A DNA stretch of 12,704 nt from an uncultured bacterium (GTDB taxonomy: Bacteria; Actinomycetota; Coriobacteriia; Coriobacteriales; Coriobacteriaceae): contig CAJMRR010000050.1 in the NCBI GenBank assembly GCA_905215835.1, positions 1 through 12,704 on the forward strand, written 5' to 3'. The notes under the pieces are model-generated. The model was not told the DNA's origin. It did no database searches and saw only the letters and a program-made list of their open reading frames with translations. Below, piece after piece: positions 1 to 7,382 of this stretch. The translations under genes and the position numbers were made by a program. Each line of letters opens with the position of its first letter. Positions within the stretch are counted from its first letter, which is position 1.

Positions 1-681
1 CTGCTCACGGGCCTGCTTAAGCCCGCCTCGGGCAGTGTGCGCGTTACGGGCCTGGATACTGCCGCGGTCCCCACGAGCCGTATCGCCCGCGAGGTCGCAA
101 CGCTCTTCCAAAACCCCGACCGCCAGATCTGCAAGGATACCGTACTCGACGAGGTCGCCTTTGGCTTGGAGCTGGGCGGCATGGACCGTGCCGAGGCTCT
201 GCGTCGCGCCCAGCTGGTCATCGACCGCTTTGGTCTGCCCGCCGACGAGGCACCGTTCTCGCTTTCGCGTGGCCAGCGACAAATGGTGGCACTTGCCTCC
301 GTCGTAGTGGTTGAGCCCAAGATCGTCGTGCTCGACGAGCCCACGAGCGGCTTGGACTACCGCGAGTGCATGACCGTCATGGAAACAGTGCGCACCATGG
401 CCGAGCGTGGCTGCGCCGTAATCATGGTCTGCCACGATATGGAAGTCGTCTCGGATTTTGCCGAGCGCATTGTGGTAATGGCCGACGGTCGCATCCTCGA
501 CCGCGGCCGCACGCACGAGCTATTCTCGAACATCGATCTCATGCGGCGTGCCTACGTGGAGCCTCCCCAGGTTATTGAACTCTCGCGCCGTCTGGCATCT
601 TCCGTCTCGCCCGCTTTTGCGCAGGTGAGCGAGGTCACCGATGTCGTTCGAATTACCAAGGAGATGGTCCACCGTGGTTAA
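1..681 (+). CDS. ECF transporter ATP-binding protein, 5'-truncated by window edge
   Basis: This is an ABC-type ATPase that powers uptake of a vitamin or metal through an energy-coupling-factor (ECF) transporter on the cytoplasmic face of the membrane. The reading frame is open from base 1, so the N-terminus with the Walker A loop lies upstream. Visible motifs, numbered from base 1, are the Q-loop in LFQNPDRQ near residue 37 (FQNPD is typical of EcfA), the ABC signature LSRGQ at 88-92, Walker B VVLDEP with D112 and E113, the D-loop SGLD, and the H-loop histidine H145. It ends in TAA at 679-681, overlapping the start of the next gene, which encodes the EcfT membrane subunit. Whether it is a single EcfA or the second half of a tandem two-ATPase protein cannot be decided here. 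The substrate-binding S component is not in the window, so the substrate is unknown. Confidence 0.93.
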   Translation: MLTGLLKPASGSVRVTGLDTAAVPTSRIAREVATLFQNPDRQICKDTVLDEVAFGLELGGMDRAEALRRAQLVIDRFGLPADEAPFSLSRGQRQMVALASVVVVEPKIVVLDEPTSGLDYRECMTVMETVRTMAERGCAVIMVCHDMEVVSDFAERIVVMADGRILDRGRTHELFSNIDLMRRAYVEPPQVIELSRRLASSVSPAFAQVSEVTDVVRITKEMVHRG

Positions 682-1420
682 CGTCATCGACTACATGCCG
701 GGCGATACACTGCTGCATCGCCTAAACCCCGTCGTCAAACTGGGCCTCGCCGCCGCCATCATCGTCGGCATCTTCTTGTCCGACACCTACGTGGCGCTGC
801 TGGGCTTTTTGGCGCTCACCCTTGCACTGGGTGCCTATGCCGGCGTCGTCGACCGTCTGTTCTCGCTGCTCAAGTTGCTGATTCCGCTCGCGCTTATCAT
901 GCTGGTGCTCCAGCTGGCCTTTATGCGCGATGGCAATGTGGTGTGGGGCTTTATCACCGACACGGGCCTCGTCACAGGATCGAAGGCCTGCCTGCGCCTG
1001 CTGGGTGTGGCGTTACCACTCATCCTCATGCTCATGGTGACCAAGCTCAACGACCTTGCCAACGCCTGCGTCGAGGTGCTGCACGTACCGTATCGCTATG
1101 CCTTCACCTTTACCACGGCGCTGCGCTTTGTGCCGGTGTTTGGTCAGGAGATGAACGCCATCATGGAGGCGCAGACCGCACGCGGCGTCGAGTACGACAC
1201 CAAGAACCCCATCAAGAAGCTTAAGCTCATGTTGCCACTGTGCGTGCCGTTGCTCATCTCGAGCGTGGGCAAGACCGATGCCACAGCCTTGGCGGCAGAA
1301 CAGCGCGGCTTCTATCTGCGTACGCGCGCCAGCTCGTACAAGCGCTACCCCATCAAGGGCCTGGACATCGCCGTGCTCATCGTCAGCATCGTCCTCATCG
1401 CCATCGGCTTCCTGTTCTAG
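674..1420 (+). CDS. ecfT: ECF transporter transmembrane subunit EcfT
   Basis: This is the membrane scaffold of an ECF transporter, coupling the ATPases to a substrate-binding S component. The protein is about 248 residues with hydrophobic stretches near residues 20-60, 70-90, 115-135 and 230-248, as in the EcfT/CbiQ family. Two arginine coupling motifs, which in this family contact the ATPases, are visible: ARG at 169-171 and QRG at 210-212. I chose the GTG at 674 because AAGGAG lies 10 bases upstream (658-663), and VNVIDYMPGDTLLHRLNP matches a typical EcfT N-terminus. The ATG at 641 would add 11 unlikely residues and has no clear ribosome-binding site. The 8-base overlap with the ATPase gene implies translational coupling and one operon. 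A strong hairpin follows at 1450-1486. Confidence 0.93.
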   Translation: MVNVIDYMPGDTLLHRLNPVVKLGLAAAIIVGIFLSDTYVALLGFLALTLALGAYAGVVDRLFSLLKLLIPLALIMLVLQLAFMRDGNVVWGFITDTGLVTGSKACLRLLGVALPLILMLMVTKLNDLANACVEVLHVPYRYAFTFTTALRFVPVFGQEMNAIMEAQTARGVEYDTKNPIKKLKLMLPLCVPLLISSVGKTDATALAAEQRGFYLRTRASSYKRYPIKGLDIAVLIVSIVLIAIGFLF

Positions 1421-1449
1421 TTCACCACCGACAGCAACCGCCCAACGCA

Positions 1450-1490
1450 AAAGGCCTCGGCTCGCACCAAACGAGCCGAGGCCTTTACTG
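1450..1490 (+). terminator. Hairpin terminator, probably bidirectional
   Basis: A perfect 15-bp stem (1450-1464 with 1472-1486) encloses a 7-base loop. Its arms begin AAAGG and end CCTTT, so each strand shows an A-run before and a T-run after the stem. It lies between the convergent ecfT and racemase genes and could end transcription from both sides. The T-tract is short, so efficiency is uncertain. Confidence 0.8.
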
Positions 1491-1494
1491 TTTC

Positions 1495-1539
1495 ACCAGA
1501 TAAAACCTACCAAAATAAACCTGTCCCTTTTTGCCAGGT
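1495..1539. repeat. Short tandem repeat plus small inverted repeat (REP-like?)
   Basis: Two adjacent 14-base units, ACCAGATAAAACCT (1495-1508) and ACCAAAATAAACCT (1509-1522), match at 11 of 14 positions. The segment runs on to an ACCTG...CAGGT inverted repeat (1519-1523 and 1535-1539) around GTCCCTTTTT. It is AT-rich and unlike its coding neighbours. It lies between the terminator and the racemase stop codon. It may be a dispersed intergenic element, but only one copy is present here, so this is inference. Confidence 0.35.
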
Positions 1540-1545
1540 CGGAAG

Positions 1546-2292
1546 CTAGAGGCGGTAGGGGGCGCCGCTGCGGATGATGGATTCGCGCACCAGGACATCC
1601 ATGGCGTCGAGGGTGATCTCGGGCATCTCTCGGTACTTCTGCAGCACCGAGAGATCGGTGCAGGCCAGAATGACGCGGTCACAGCCGCTACGGGCGAACT
1701 CCCACATCACGCGGTCGAACTTATCCATATCGGGCTCACGTCCGGCCTTCACATCATCGTAGATAAGCGACATCACATCGTTCTGACGTTTCTCGCTGGG
1801 ATAGACAACCTCAACACCCGCAGCCTTACATTCGCGGCCGTAGACACCCGCGCCCACGGTTCCGTCGGTGCCCATGATGCCAATCTTGTGCACCGGCTCG
1901 GCCGGCATACTCAGGTTGGGGTCGAACTCGCACTCCCCCATCACCGCACCGGCCAGAGCATAGCGCACCGACTCACGCGGCATGTGGATAATCGGCACCT
2001 TCGTAAACGACTGGATCTGGTCGTAGAAGTAGTGCGACGTGTTGCAGGGAATGGCAATGTGCGCACAGCCCAGCGACTCGAGTGCCTGGGCACACTCTTT
2101 CATGGTCGCCAGCAGCTTAGCATGCTCGCCGGTCTTAATGGCCAGCGTGCGGTCGGGCATGGTCGACTTGGAGAGTACCACCATGTCGATATGTTCCTGA
2201 TCGCAGGCAGCAGCCGTATGACGCACCACCTGGTCGTAGTAATACGACGTGGCCTCGGCGCCCATGCCGCCGATAACTCCCAGCTTTTCCAT
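1546..2292 (-). CDS. racD: Aspartate racemase (Asp/Glu racemase superfamily)
   Basis: This enzyme likely interconverts L- and D-aspartate by a cofactor-independent two-cysteine mechanism. The 248-residue protein starts MEKLGVIGGMG, the usual N-terminus of the family. It carries the two catalytic cysteine motifs: IPCNTSH with C83 and ILACTDLS with C211. The ATG at 2292 is preceded by AAGGAGG (2298-2304) with 5-base spacing. The frame extends upstream to an ATG at 2376, but that start lacks a ribosome-binding site and adds 28 non-conserved residues. It lies 84 bases downstream of the ATP-grasp ligase gene on the same strand. The pairing of a D-Asp-forming racemase with a D-aspartate ligase is known from Enterococcus faecium and Lactococcus lactis, which supports aspartate over glutamate as substrate. 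Substrate identity is inferred from context. Confidence 0.88.
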   Translation of the reverse strand: MEKLGVIGGMGAEATSYYYDQVVRHTAAACDQEHIDMVVLSKSTMPDRTLAIKTGEHAKLLATMKECAQALESLGCAHIAIPCNTSHYFYDQIQSFTKVPIIHMPRESVRYALAGAVMGECEFDPNLSMPAEPVHKIGIMGTDGTVGAGVYGRECKAAGVEVVYPSEKRQNDVMSLIYDDVKAGREPDMDKFDRVMWEFARSGCDRVILACTDLSVLQKYREMPEITLDAMDVLVRESIIRSGAPYRL

Positions 2293-2376
2293 CGCCGCCT
2301 CCTTGGTGACGCTTGCGCAATTGCGCGTATCATACCCGCGCCCGCCCGATGCAAACCGGACGGGCGCCGCGCTCAT

Positions 2377-3633
2377 CTACTTGTAATACGTCTTGAACAG
2401 CTTAAAGTGGCGCAGCTTGGTGTGCCACATGCGCAGCCAGCGGTTAAAGACAAAGTCGCCCTTCATAAACGAAGGGTCGGCGCCCTTGCCTTCCTTGTCC
2501 AGGCGATGCACCTTAGCGCGCAGCTCGGGATCCTTGACGTACTTGTCGACGACGCCCATGGGGACGACCATCCACAGGGCCTCGTCCTGCGCCGTCACAA
2601 ACTCCGGCTCAAACGGGTGGTTGAACACATACTCGTCCACCACATACTTGGCAACGTTAAAGCCGCTGTTGGTAACGTAGTAGTTGCTGCGACCCTGGCG
2701 CGTGTTGAAATCGAAGAACTTAAACGAGCCATCGCGCTCGTCGTACTTAACGTCAAAGTTGGAATAGCCCACAAAGTGAAGGTCCTCGAGCAACTTGCGC
2801 ACGCCGCCCATGAGCTCGTCGTTGGGTTCGGTAATGATACAGGCATGGTTGCCGACACCGTGGGGCTGATGCTCCTCGAGCAGCACATGGCCCAGGCACA
2901 TCATGCGCACCTTGCCGTTGCGGTCGGAATAGCTGGTGAGCACGCGCATGTACTCGTCGTTGCCGGGCACGCGATCCTGCAAGATCAGATCGTCGGTGTA
3001 GCCGCTGGCATACGAATCGCGAATGACCTGTTCCAGCTCGGCGCGGTCGGCAATCTCATAGGCCTTCTTCTGGCCCTCGAACTCATGCTGCCACCACATG
3101 ATGCCGTCAGAAGGCTTCAGAATCATCGGGTAAGGAAAATCGATCTGATCGAGCACTTCGGCAGGCGCCTCACCCTGAGCATTGAGCATCGCCTTGGTAA
3201 AGGTAAACGTGTGCGGATAGGGCACACCATGCTTCTCGCACAGCTCGTAGAAGATCTCCTTCTTCTGGCACTGCTCGAGCATGCTGTAGGGCGCGTAGGG
3301 AGCGACGATGTTATCCGCCAGCTCATGGGCATCCTTGGCCTGAGCCACGAGGGCAACATAGTTATCGCCACAGCCCACAAGGACAATCGTCTTGTCGGCA
3401 TGCGTTTGGGCAATGCCGTTGACGGTTTTGAGCATCACGGGCATGGTATCGATATCCACGTTGGGCGTGTAGTCGATAATCTGGCTGCGGTACGCAGGGC
3501 CCGTCTGGTACTTGCCAAAGACCAGACTCTTGACCTGGTACTCCTCGTAGAAGGCGCGCGCCACCGAGTAGGCGTTGATGTCGCCACCGAGCAGCACGGG
3601 GATGAACTCGCGCTCTGTAAACTGCAATGCCAT
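2377..3633 (-). CDS. ATP-grasp carboxylate-amine ligase, probable D-aspartate ligase
   Basis: Probably a D-aspartate ligase of the Aslfm/AslA type. These ATP-grasp enzymes activate the beta-carboxyl of D-Asp and attach it to the side-chain amine of the third residue of a peptidoglycan precursor, giving the cross-bridge residue. The protein is 418 residues, close to the roughly 400-440 usual for that family. The N-terminus reads FIPVLLGGDINAYSVARAF, like AslA proteins as I remember them. The ATP-grasp core includes MILKPSDG with K173, LILQDRVPGNDEY near 216-228, and the metal-binding segment FFDFNTRQGRSN with D309 and N310. The ATG at 3633 has AGGAAG at 3639-3644, 5 bases upstream. The next gene on the strand is an aspartate racemase that would supply D-Asp. 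Other ATP-grasp amino-acid ligases remain possible. Confidence 0.8.
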   Translation of the reverse strand: MALQFTEREFIPVLLGGDINAYSVARAFYEEYQVKSLVFGKYQTGPAYRSQIIDYTPNVDIDTMPVMLKTVNGIAQTHADKTIVLVGCGDNYVALVAQAKDAHELADNIVAPYAPYSMLEQCQKKEIFYELCEKHGVPYPHTFTFTKAMLNAQGEAPAEVLDQIDFPYPMILKPSDGIMWWQHEFEGQKKAYEIADRAELEQVIRDSYASGYTDDLILQDRVPGNDEYMRVLTSYSDRNGKVRMMCLGHVLLEEHQPHGVGNHACIITEPNDELMGGVRKLLEDLHFVGYSNFDVKYDERDGSFKFFDFNTRQGRSNYYVTNSGFNVAKYVVDEYVFNHPFEPEFVTAQDEALWMVVPMGVVDKYVKDPELRAKVHRLDKEGKGADPSFMKGDFVFNRWLRMWHTKLRHFKLFKTYYK

Positions 3634-3688
3634 GGAAACTTCCTATCATGAACTGCCACACAACGGGCGGTCTTTGCGCAACTGATTT

Positions 3689-3694
3689 ATTCTA
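3689..3694 (-). promoter_or_regulatory. Possible -10 element for the ligase-racemase operon
   Basis: On the minus strand TAGAAT lies 56 bases upstream of the ligase start and resembles a -10 box. At 17-bp spacing the -35 region reads TGGGCG, which is poor. The call rests on position and one hexamer only. Confidence 0.25.
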
Positions 3695-3796
3695 GCGTGC
3701 CAAGCCGCCGGCGCCCAAAGCTCCACCGTATCTATGGCAATCGACGTAATCGTCCAGCACGAAGGCCAGCACGAAGACGGCGCTCACCGTTGTATG

Positions 3797-3822
3797 ACAA
3801 TGGGCAATGAACCTACCATTGT
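3797..3822. promoter_or_regulatory. Inverted repeat upstream of the MOSC gene
   Basis: ACAATGG (3797-3803) and CCATTGT (3816-3822) form a perfect 7-bp inverted repeat with a 12-base spacer, flanked by two copies of GTTGTA (3789-3794 and 3821-3826). It lies about 45 bases before the MOSC start. A weak promoter, TGGGCA (3801-3806) and TAGGAT (3825-3830) with an 18-base spacer, overlaps it, so it could be an operator. The regulator is unknown. Confidence 0.3.
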
Positions 3823-3866
3823 TGTAGGATTCAGTGTATTGACATCCTCGAGCGAAAGGCGCGCAC

Positions 3867-4499
3867 GTGCCCCAAGACCATCCGACCGATAATCCCATCC
3901 TCAATGCCGCGAGGCGCGAGCTGGCGGAACGTGCGAAAGCGACCGCTCCCCTGTGCACGGCAAACGACGCCTACAACGGGCCTGCCCGTATCGTCTCAAT
4001 CAACACGTCGGAGCACAAAGGCACGCGTAAGTCACCCGTCGCCGACGGGCACGACACCGTCATCGAGCAGTTTGGCCTCGCCTCCGATGCGCACGCCGGG
4101 CATTGGCACCGTCAGGTTTCCTTTTTGGCCGCAGAGTCCATCCAGACGGCGCAGACGCGCGGGCTCGATGTGCACGAGGGCGACTTTGGCGAGAACTTCA
4201 CAACCCAGGGCATCAACCTGCTCTCGCTCCCCCTGGGAACGCAGCTCAAGATTGGCAACGATGTCCTGGTCGAAATCAGCCAAATCGGCAAGGTCTGCCA
4301 CACACGCTGTGCCATCTACTATCTCGCCGGCGACTGCATCTTTCCCCACGAGGGCGTTTTTGGCGTGGTACTAAAGGGCGGAGAGGTCTACGCCGGCGAC
4401 GATATCCAGGTAATCAAACTCGGCGACGGCACCTGTTCGTTCACCCCCGCCGAAGCCCTCGAAGAGATTAAGCAGGCTCGCCAGAAGGGCACGCTGTAG
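3867..4499 (+). CDS. MOSC-domain protein
   Basis: This is a stand-alone MOSC-domain protein of 210 residues. The MOSC fold is shared with the C-terminus of molybdenum-cofactor sulfurases and with YiiM/YuaD-type proteins, and is thought to bind sulfur or the cofactor through a conserved cysteine. Family features include VSINTSEHKGTRKSPV (43-58), GLASDAHAGHWHRQVSFLA (70-88), EGDFGENFTTQGINL (104-118) and GKVCHTRC with C144 and C148. I used the GTG at 3867; AAAGG at 3855-3859 lies 7 bases upstream. The N-terminal 40 residues precede the conserved domain and are not recognisable. No other molybdenum-cofactor gene is in the window, so the physiological partner is unknown. It appears to be monocistronic. 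Confidence 0.85.
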   Translation: MPQDHPTDNPILNAARRELAERAKATAPLCTANDAYNGPARIVSINTSEHKGTRKSPVADGHDTVIEQFGLASDAHAGHWHRQVSFLAAESIQTAQTRGLDVHEGDFGENFTTQGINLLSLPLGTQLKIGNDVLVEISQIGKVCHTRCAIYYLAGDCIFPHEGVFGVVLKGGEVYAGDDIQVIKLGDGTCSFTPAEALEEIKQARQKGTL

Positions 4500-4624
4500 T
4501 TATAAAACCCCACGTTGAGATGGCTTTTACAGCCCAAAACTCCTCTCAAACAGGGCTCTGTAACGTTAAAGTTGAACTCTATGGTTTCTCAACAATTCGT
4601 CATAACTGCAGGTCAAAGCCAAAG

Positions 4625-4672
4625 CCTCAAGTTCAACTTGACCCTTTGGAACCTTTAAGGTTCAAGTTGAGG
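4625..4672. promoter_or_regulatory. Nested palindromes (GTTCAA/TTGAAC half-sites), possible operator or RNA hairpin
   Basis: This AT-rich intergenic block holds overlapping symmetries. TCAACTTGA (4633-4641) is inverted as TCAAGTTGA (4662-4670). CAAGTTCAACTTG (4629-4641) is itself a palindrome. GAACCTT-T-AAGGTTC (4649-4663) is a perfect odd-centred palindrome. CCTCAA (4625-4630) pairs with TTGAGG (4667-4672). Related half-sites lie nearby (AGTTGAAC near 4571, GTTCGAAC at 4694-4701). It sits 61 bases upstream of the secreted hydrolase gene, just ahead of a possible -10 box TAGAAT (4686-4691). MerR- or LexA-like spacing was considered but does not match cleanly. Confidence 0.45.
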
Positions 4673-4733
4673 TCGAAAGCAGTAGTAGAATACCGTTCGA
4701 ACCATAACCTACGATTGATTGCAGAGGGACTGG

Positions 4734-5867
4734 ATGCAGCATTCGAATCATCGCACCGCAGTGCTCATTGCGTCGAAGCCGGCTCGTATCATCACGAGCG
4801 CCGCGCTCGCCGTTGCGCTAACGGCCACGCCGATGCTCTCCCCCGTTGCGGCGTATGCCGCCTCGCAGGCAACGCAGGACCAGCTTTCCGCAGCCCAGCA
4901 GAAGATCGAAGCCGCCACGAGCGCCTACAACGACGCCCGCACCAAACTCGATGACCTGCAAAAGCAGATTGACTCCAATGAGGCAAGCATCGAGGAAATC
5001 GAGGCCAAGCTTCCCGAGCAGCAGGCCAAGGCAAGCTCCGCCATGCGCGATCTGTACAAGTATCAGAAGGGCACCAATCCCATCGTGAGCTTCCTGGTCA
5101 ACGCGCAGAGCCTGGGTGAGTTCATCACGACCTGCAAATACACCAACCAGATCACGAGCTCGAGCGTCGACGAGATCGAAGAGCTCAATAACATGCAAAC
5201 CGAACTCGAGCAGAACAAGGCCGAGCTCCAGCAGGCCAAGTCTCAACTTGAGGCAGAGCAGAAAAACGCCGAGGATGCGCTGGCGCAGGCCCAGCAGCTC
5301 CGCAGCGAGGCACAGGCAAAAGCCGAGCAGGAAAATGCCGCCGAGCTTGCCAAGCTTGAGGCCGATAAGGCCGCTGCCGCCGAGAAGCTCTCGGGCGAGG
5401 GCGTAAGCGGCAGCAATTCCAGCAGCCAGGCCACCAACACCAACACCACCATCGACACCACGGTGAACAGCTCCAATACCGGTAGCTCCGATTACGATTC
5501 GTTCATTAATGAGTGGACAGGCCGCATCGACAATTATCTCGCCGGCTCCCCCATGGCAGGCCAGGGCTATAACTTTGCCGTCGCCGCTTGGAATACCGGT
5601 GTCGCCCCCCGTTGGTCCCCCGCCATCGCCTGCATCGAGAGCACCAAGGGTGCTTATTGCGCCAATTCTTTCAACGCCTGGGGCTGGAGTGCACGTGGCG
5701 GCGGTTGGCGCAGCTTTGGCAGCTGGAGCGAGGGCATCTCCGCTCACGTTGCCTATCTGGGCGCCAACTACGGCTCCACCCTTACCCCGGCAGCAGCCAA
5801 AAAGTACTGCCCGCCCACGTGGCAGGACTGGTACAACAAAGTCGCCGCTCAGATGAACCGCATCTAA
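4734..5867 (+). CDS. Secreted coiled-coil protein with C-terminal lysozyme-like domain
   Basis: A probable exported cell-wall protein of 377 residues, likely a peptidoglycan hydrolase. Residues 1-43 form a signal peptide: basic start, hydrophobic core SAALAVALTATPMLSP, and a likely cut after AYA. Residues 45-115 and 140-220 are charged Gln/Glu/Ala-rich coiled coils, joined by a hydrophobic stretch (IVSFLVNAQSLGEFITTCKY) as in PcsB/FtsX-associated proteins. A Ser/Thr/Asn linker (224-252) leads to a C-terminal domain (about 253-377) with IACIESTKGAYC, NAWGWS and GISAHVAYL, which resembles the lysozyme/glucosaminidase-like fold; E302 is the best catalytic candidate. C300, C309 and C359 could form a disulfide. 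The ATG at 4734 has a purine-rich AGAGGGA at 4723-4729; the TTG at 4719 is less likely. No NlpC or CHAP domain is present. A hairpin terminator follows. Confidence 0.8.
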   Translation: MQHSNHRTAVLIASKPARIITSAALAVALTATPMLSPVAAYAASQATQDQLSAAQQKIEAATSAYNDARTKLDDLQKQIDSNEASIEEIEAKLPEQQAKASSAMRDLYKYQKGTNPIVSFLVNAQSLGEFITTCKYTNQITSSSVDEIEELNNMQTELEQNKAELQQAKSQLEAEQKNAEDALAQAQQLRSEAQAKAEQENAAELAKLEADKAAAAEKLSGEGVSGSNSSSQATNTNTTIDTTVNSSNTGSSDYDSFINEWTGRIDNYLAGSPMAGQGYNFAVAAWNTGVAPRWSPAIACIESTKGAYCANSFNAWGWSARGGGWRSFGSWSEGISAHVAYLGANYGSTLTPAAAKKYCPPTWQDWYNKVAAQMNRI

Positions 5868-5877
5868 GTGCAACTGC

Positions 5878-5906
5878 AAAGGGCCCCAATGGGGCCCTTT
5901 TCTTTT
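5878..5906 (+). terminator. Rho-independent terminator, shared by convergent genes
   Basis: A 10-bp perfect GC-rich stem, AAAGGGCCCC (5878-5887) and GGGGCCCTTT (5891-5900), has a 3-base loop and the tail TCTTTT. It ends the secreted hydrolase gene. The T-tract overlaps the stop codon of the convergent kinase gene (TAA on the minus strand, 5905-5907), so the same hairpin may also stop kinase transcription. Confidence 0.9.
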
Positions 5907-7284
5907 AGGTAGCGGAGGTATCGACGACGCCGGTCGCATTGGCAACCGCGACTATGACGATCATGCATAGGAGCAGCGCACCCAATGCCTTGAGCCAGAG
6001 TTTCGCGAGTTTCTTGCCGCGATAGCTGTCGAGCAGCGCGAATCGCCGACGAAGACGGCGCTTATCGAGCAGCGCAAAATGCATAAGCACCATAAGGCCA
6101 TCGACAAAGAAAAAATACTCGATTATGAGAAGCCACGTCGGGTAGCTTTGGTTTGCTCCGGTGGGGTGAAAGACGGCAAAGTGACTTCCGGCAAAGAACA
6201 CAAGCAGCGAGAAGCAGACGAGCGTATTCCAAATGCGCCCCAGAGACTCCGGAATGCGAGAGAGCAGACCGCATGCAGCGGAGGCGGCAGGCCTAGGAAG
6301 CCCTGCGGGGCTCTGGAGCCCTTGGGGCGTCAATACCGTCTCCGAGGCCGGAGTACGGACAGGCGCAGGCGCAGGAGGCCGCACGGGGCGACTCAGATCG
6401 TATGCCGCGCGCGTCGCCCGTCCCAACGCTTCCGCACTCGCAAAACGCTTGGCCGGGTCGAGCGCCATCGACATGCAGACGGCATCGGCAAGTGGAGTGG
6501 GAATGCCACGCGTCTCGCATTGCTCGCGCATGTCGAGCCCTGGTTTAGGGTCGACTCCCGTCAAGCAGAAGAACAACAGGGCGCCAAGTGCGTAGACGTC
6601 GCTTCGCACGCTCGTCTGCCCAAACCCATACTGCTCGGGCGGCGCATAGGGTCGCGTGCCAAACTTGACGGTATCGGCATCGGCACCATCGCGCCATACG
6701 CGCGCGATCCCCAAGTCGATAATCACCAGCGATGAAAACGTCAGGCCGTCATCAGACGTATAGTTGGCACCTGTCACGATGATATTCGACGGCTTGAGGT
6801 CGCGATGGATCACCGGCGCCGAAGTCTCCCCCGCCATTGCAAAACCGGCATGGAGCTCACCCACGGCGTCGCAAAGGACAGGATACAGTTCACGCGCATA
6901 ATCGGGGGTGGCTCCCAGACGGCCCACCAGCGCCCCGAGCGTCTCCCCTTCGATGTATTCCATAACCACGTTGAGCTCGTCGCCCACACGACGACAATCG
7001 ACGATTCTGGGCAGGTGCTCAAAACGCCTGCCTGCCCGCTGAGCGGCAAACAGGCGCTCGTATGCCCCGCCGATTTGAGCCGAAGCATCGATACGTTTAC
7101 GGACAAAGGGGCCGAGCGAACCACCGCCGGTTCCTTCAAAGTACACGAGCTCGGTTGTTTCAACATGCGAGTGCTTAAGTACACGCTCCACGCGATAACT
7201 GTCGTCGCGATCGAGCGACGTCAGGTGCTCGGCAAGCGCTGCGGCCAACTCGTCATCGGAATATGTTGGGGTCTGAGTATCCAT
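5905..7284 (-). CDS. Membrane-anchored serine/threonine protein kinase
   Basis: A Hanks-type Ser/Thr kinase of about 459 residues with a cytoplasmic N-terminal catalytic domain and a C-terminal membrane part. Numbered from the ATG at 7284: the ATP-binding lysine is probably K63 in FVRKRID, the hinge region is VVMEYIEGETLG (106-117), the catalytic loop is HRDLKPSN (160-167) with D162, the metal-binding motif is DLG (190-192) rather than DFG, and the activation segment ends APPEQYG. The glycine-rich loop is degenerate. A Pro-rich linker (300-332) precedes three likely membrane helices near 355-373, 384-405 and 433-453. No PASTA repeats follow, unlike PknB. The start is uncertain: GTG 7314 and ATGs at 7296, 7293 and 7284 are all in frame, and only 7284 has a nearby GGAG, at short spacing. 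It is the last gene of an apparent operon with the HTH protein and lipoprotein. Confidence 0.88.
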   Translation of the reverse strand: MDTQTPTYSDDELAAALAEHLTSLDRDDSYRVERVLKHSHVETTELVYFEGTGGGSLGPFVRKRIDASAQIGGAYERLFAAQRAGRRFEHLPRIVDCRRVGDELNVVMEYIEGETLGALVGRLGATPDYARELYPVLCDAVGELHAGFAMAGETSAPVIHRDLKPSNIIVTGANYTSDDGLTFSSLVIIDLGIARVWRDGADADTVKFGTRPYAPPEQYGFGQTSVRSDVYALGALLFFCLTGVDPKPGLDMREQCETRGIPTPLADAVCMSMALDPAKRFASAEALGRATRAAYDLSRPVRPPAPAPVRTPASETVLTPQGLQSPAGLPRPAASAACGLLSRIPESLGRIWNTLVCFSLLVFFAGSHFAVFHPTGANQSYPTWLLIIEYFFFVDGLMVLMHFALLDKRRLRRRFALLDSYRGKKLAKLWLKALGALLLCMIVIVAVANATGVVDTSAT

Positions 7285-7382
7285 AGTCTCCATCATAGCG
7301 CAGGGCGCAGACACCCCATGGCATCCGCGCCCCGTTCGTTTGCATCGTTGTTCGGCAGCTCCGCCGGCTCAAATATCAGCCG

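Noticed and set aside
1531..3651. 706-codon plus-strand open frame
   Set aside because: It is exactly antisense to the ligase and racemase genes, is His/Val/Leu-rich without domains, and follows from high-GC codon bias; the minus-strand proteins have clear motifs and ribosome-binding sites.
3839..3844. TTGACA as a -35 box for the MOSC gene
   Set aside because: It is only 22 bases from the GTG start, so a matching -10 box would fall at the start codon.
4625..4672. MerR-type promoter or LexA box
   Set aside because: No -10 box lies 19-20 bases from the TTGACC at 4638, and the GAAC/GTTC spacing is 7 rather than the 4 of Gram-positive LexA sites.
4818..5945. 375-codon minus-strand open frame
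   Set aside because: It is antisense to the coiled-coil hydrolase gene, low-complexity Gly/Leu, crosses the terminator and has no recognisable domain.
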